Part shown: positions 42,009 through 44,119 of the stretch, piece by piece | How the letters are laid out: each line of letters starts with the position of its first letter | Position numbering within the stretch: position 1 is the first letter of the stretch | NCBI GenBank assembly: GCA_945895265.1 | Contig: CAMDEF010000036.1 | Span: forward strand, 1-44,119 | Source of the DNA: Bordetella parapertussis | Lineage (GTDB): Bacteria; Pseudomonadota; Gammaproteobacteria; Burkholderiales; Burkholderiaceae_B | DNA length: 44,119 nucleotides | Reading direction: 5' to 3' | The notes under the pieces: generated by a model | The model's input: only the letters and a program-made list of their open reading frames with translations | Databases searched by the model: none | What the model was told of the DNA's origin: nothing | Program-made: the position numbers and the translations under genes

Positions 42009-43577
42009 CTAATTGCTAAGCGGTTCGAGCTGTGGATGTGAGCCATCGAATAATTTGTGGGTGGCAAGCACCATCTTGCTAACCGCCTTGCGACTGATCT
42101 TGCCTTGCGGGTTGCGTGGCAACGTCTGAACCGAAACATATAGCCTTGGACGTTTGTGGCGCGACATGCCTTGAAGCAAGGCTTCGCACTGCTGTTGCCA
42201 GTCGGGCTGCGTGCCTTCAGCGACGGCTACGATAATTTCCCCCCAGTAGTCTGACGCAAGCGACGTTACGCAGATCTGCGCGCATAAGGTGTTTGCCGCC
42301 AACTGAACCTCGATCTCGTCGGGGTTGACGCGATAGCCGCCTGTTTTGATGACGTCCGCAATGCGGCCAGTCAAAATCAACCGACCAGCTTGATCGATGT
42401 AACCGAGGTCGCCAGTGTGATGCCAACCTTCAGGTTCGTGCGGTCTGAAGCCATTGCTATCGATCAGGCCAGAAGACATGTGGGGTGAACGCAATAAAAC
42501 TTCACCATCGCTGCGCTCTTCATTTTGTGCGGTCAGCGCATCGGGTGCTTCGATTTTGATTTCGACACCGGGCGCAGGCCAACCCACACAGGCACCCGCT
42601 GGCACCTCAGCTTGTGAAAAATAGTGATGCGTGTCTTGTGGGCTTAAAACCGTGATTGGGTTGACGCACTCAGACTTACCAAACGTGATGCGAACTTTAG
42701 GGCCAAACATGGCATGCGCCCGATGGTAGAGGGCTGGGGTCAGAGGCTGTGTACCTGTAAAGACGCACCGCACGTGATCGTAGCGTTTGCCTGCTAGCGC
42801 CGAAGTAATCTTAGCCAGCACCGTGGGCGGCGCAAAGATAGCATCGAGCGAATCACTGTCGAGCAGAGGGGCAATTTTTTCGATATTGACCCCGTCATGC
42901 AGAATGATCGTGGCACCGTGATCCAACCAGGCAAACGCCAGTAATGAAGCACCGTGCACAAAGGGCGTCATGAGTAAGATGGTGACACCCGGCTCGGGTA
43001 CAAAGGGTAGGGTGGCTTTGAGCAGTTGCTCGCCCATCCAGCGCGCGCCGTTGGTGTACACAACGCCTTTAGGCTTGCCTGTGGTGCCCGAGGTAAACAG
43101 AATGCGTGCCGATTGATTAAACGCGACTGGGGCGAGCGGTTCAATCGCAGCGTTTGGCAAAAAAGGTTCGGCAGCGATACTTTCTGCTAGTAATGTACTA
43201 AAGCCAGCGCCCACCAGCTCGGGCGCGCGTTTTTTAAGGGTCAGGATAGTTTTGAATTTGGCGAGCTCGGCGCACCACTGGATTTCATCTAGGGTATACC
43301 CCCAACTGAGTGGGATTTCAGTTGCACCTGCAAGTCGGATACCGTACGATGCCCACACTGCTTCGATTGAGTTGGGTAGCAGCGATGCAACTGCCTGACC
43401 GGGCTTGAGCCCATTTTGCTTTAATTGTTTAGCGAATGCATGGGCGAAGTGATTGAGCTGTCCGTAAGTCAGAGAATGGCCTGCGCCATCATAGGCGGCG
43501 ACATGATCACAGAAGCGCTGGGCAAGGCGATTTAGGGCTTCAGACCAGGCGATGGGTGGCTGTGCAGTTTGGTTCAT
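42009..43577 (-). CDS. AMP-binding acyl-CoA synthetase
   Basis: The product is 522 residues, the common length. P-loop FTSGTTGKPKGVVY, the A5-type region FGKSECVNPI (Lys-Ser in place of the usual Met-Thr), HHTGDLGYID, and C-terminal NPQGKISRKAV are all present. It should activate a short or medium carboxylic acid to the CoA thioester. It lies divergent from a Bug gene at 43743, and is separate from the ligase at 37056-38894, with which it shares only family-level similarity. Start ATG 43577 has a weak ribosome site. Confidence 0.92.
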   Translation of the reverse strand: MNQTAQPPIAWSEALNRLAQRFCDHVAAYDGAGHSLTYGQLNHFAHAFAKQLKQNGLKPGQAVASLLPNSIEAVWASYGIRLAGATEIPLSWGYTLDEIQWCAELAKFKTILTLKKRAPELVGAGFSTLLAESIAAEPFLPNAAIEPLAPVAFNQSARILFTSGTTGKPKGVVYTNGARWMGEQLLKATLPFVPEPGVTILLMTPFVHGASLLAFAWLDHGATIILHDGVNIEKIAPLLDSDSLDAIFAPPTVLAKITSALAGKRYDHVRCVFTGTQPLTPALYHRAHAMFGPKVRITFGKSECVNPITVLSPQDTHHYFSQAEVPAGACVGWPAPGVEIKIEAPDALTAQNEERSDGEVLLRSPHMSSGLIDSNGFRPHEPEGWHHTGDLGYIDQAGRLILTGRIADVIKTGGYRVNPDEIEVQLAANTLCAQICVTSLASDYWGEIIVAVAEGTQPDWQQQCEALLQGMSRHKRPRLYVSVQTLPRNPQGKISRKAVSKMVLATHKLFDGSHPQLEPLSN

Positions 43578-43742
43578 GTTTCGTTGAATGTGCTTTGAAA
43601 AATTTAAGAGCCTTTATCTGGCTGCGAAATGCGTGAATTGCCGTAAAAAAGCGTCAGTTCAGCGCTGTCGCTCATAGTAAAGGTATTTAGGATCCGTTCT
43701 TTTTTCTACAACTCGTTTGTCCATACTGTGAAAGGTGACCCA

Positions 43743-44119
43743 ATGAAAGTGAAAGTAAAGCAAACTATTGATCATACAAACCAGCCAAGTCCTGCGCGAC
43801 GCTCGCTTTTGGTCGCTGCTGGCGCAACGCTCGCGGGCGCGGGGCTAGGATTGTCTGGTCTTGCGCAGGCGCAGGCGGCATATCCTTCCAAGGCCTTGAA
43901 GATCGTGATCCCGTGGCCTCCTGGCCAGGCGACCGATCTTGTGGGCCGAGCCCTCGCGATGGGGCTGACCCGTATTCTTGGCCAAAGCGTGACACCCGAG
44001 AACAAGGCCGGAGCCGGCGGCATGATTGGCACGGATTTAGTTGCCAAAGCCGCTCCTGATGGTTACACCTTGCTCGCCGGGTCAAGCGGCCCGATCACAG
44101 TCGCCCCCTTGGTCCAGCC
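43743..44119 (+). CDS. Bug family receptor (N-terminal part, cut by window end)
   Basis: The frame starts at ATG 43743, with AGGTG about 5 bases upstream, and is open to the window end. A basic N-region with an arginine pair (A-R-R-S-L-L-V) and hydrophobic core ends near AQA-A. It is followed by IVIPWPPGQATDLVGRAL, NKAGAGGMIGTD and APDGYTLL, the Bug hallmarks. It is divergent from the acyl-CoA synthetase gene with a 165-bp gap, which is likely to hold control sites for both. Confidence 0.9.
   Translation, partial: MKVKVKQTIDHTNQPSPARRSLLVAAGATLAGAGLGLSGLAQAQAAYPSKALKIVIPWPPGQATDLVGRALAMGLTRILGQSVTPENKAGAGGMIGTDLVAKAAPDGYTLLAGSSGPITVAPLVQ

Noticed and set aside
1..44119. CRISPR array, tRNA, rRNA or phage genes
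   Set aside because: No regularly spaced repeats, cloverleaf sequences, ribosomal sequence or phage structural genes were seen.

Overview
The window looks like a chromosomal accessory or catabolic region of a betaproteobacterium, most likely Burkholderiales near Alcaligenaceae. This rests on the many Bug-type (tripartite tricarboxylate transporter receptor) periplasmic binding proteins, seven in 44 kb, interleaved with enzymes for small carboxylic acids, amides and CoA esters. Base composition is moderate, near 50% GC by eye. No rRNA, tRNA, CRISPR, phage or replication genes were seen. Both ends cut genes: an MmgE/PrpD gene on the left and a Bug receptor gene on the right.

Left part (1-6.1 kb): the end of an MmgE/PrpD gene, a Bug receptor plus beta-propeller lactonase pair on the minus strand, and a divergent complete MmgE/PrpD gene. 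The receptor and this gene share an intergenic region carrying the palindrome TTGTATACAA. A 14-bp hairpin lies over the stop of that gene.

6-10 kb (minus strand): a tight operon of a polyamine-type ABC importer (Tat-exported binding protein, two permeases, ATPase) followed directly by a three-gene, cobalt-type nitrile hydratase/thiocyanate hydrolase. The beta subunit is split into separate N-half and C-half genes, and the alpha-type subunit has a His-rich N-terminal tail. This is the most interesting unit here.

10-21.3 kb (minus strand): a frameshifted Bug gene, a glutaredoxin-DinB fusion, and then a ten-gene run. In transcription order the run is a cysteine amidohydrolase of the isochorismatase fold, an RraA-like aldolase, a GatA/AtzE-type amidase, a 69-residue AtzG/GatC-like protein, a dipeptide-type ABC importer (binding protein, two permeases, two ATPases) and a beta-keto acid cleavage enzyme. 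It reads as an uptake and hydrolysis pathway for an unidentified amide.

21.6-23 kb: a complete 1350-bp IS4-family element with 19-bp terminal inverted repeats and a 9-bp target duplication, inserted 33 bp upstream of a flavin reductase gene.

23-44 kb: small catabolic modules on both strands. These include an amidohydrolase, a TauE exporter divergent from a TauD-like dioxygenase, a class II aldolase, a second TauD-like dioxygenase, three Asp/Glu-racemase-superfamily proteins that all lack the usual catalytic cysteines, two isocitrate lyase/PEP mutase-type lyases, an Fsr-type MFS exporter, a GFA-domain protein, two acyl-CoA synthetases, an SDR lacking its catalytic tyrosine, and four more Bug receptors. 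No TctA/TctB membrane genes are present, so the receptors probably share membrane components encoded elsewhere. Substrates cannot be assigned from sequence alone.
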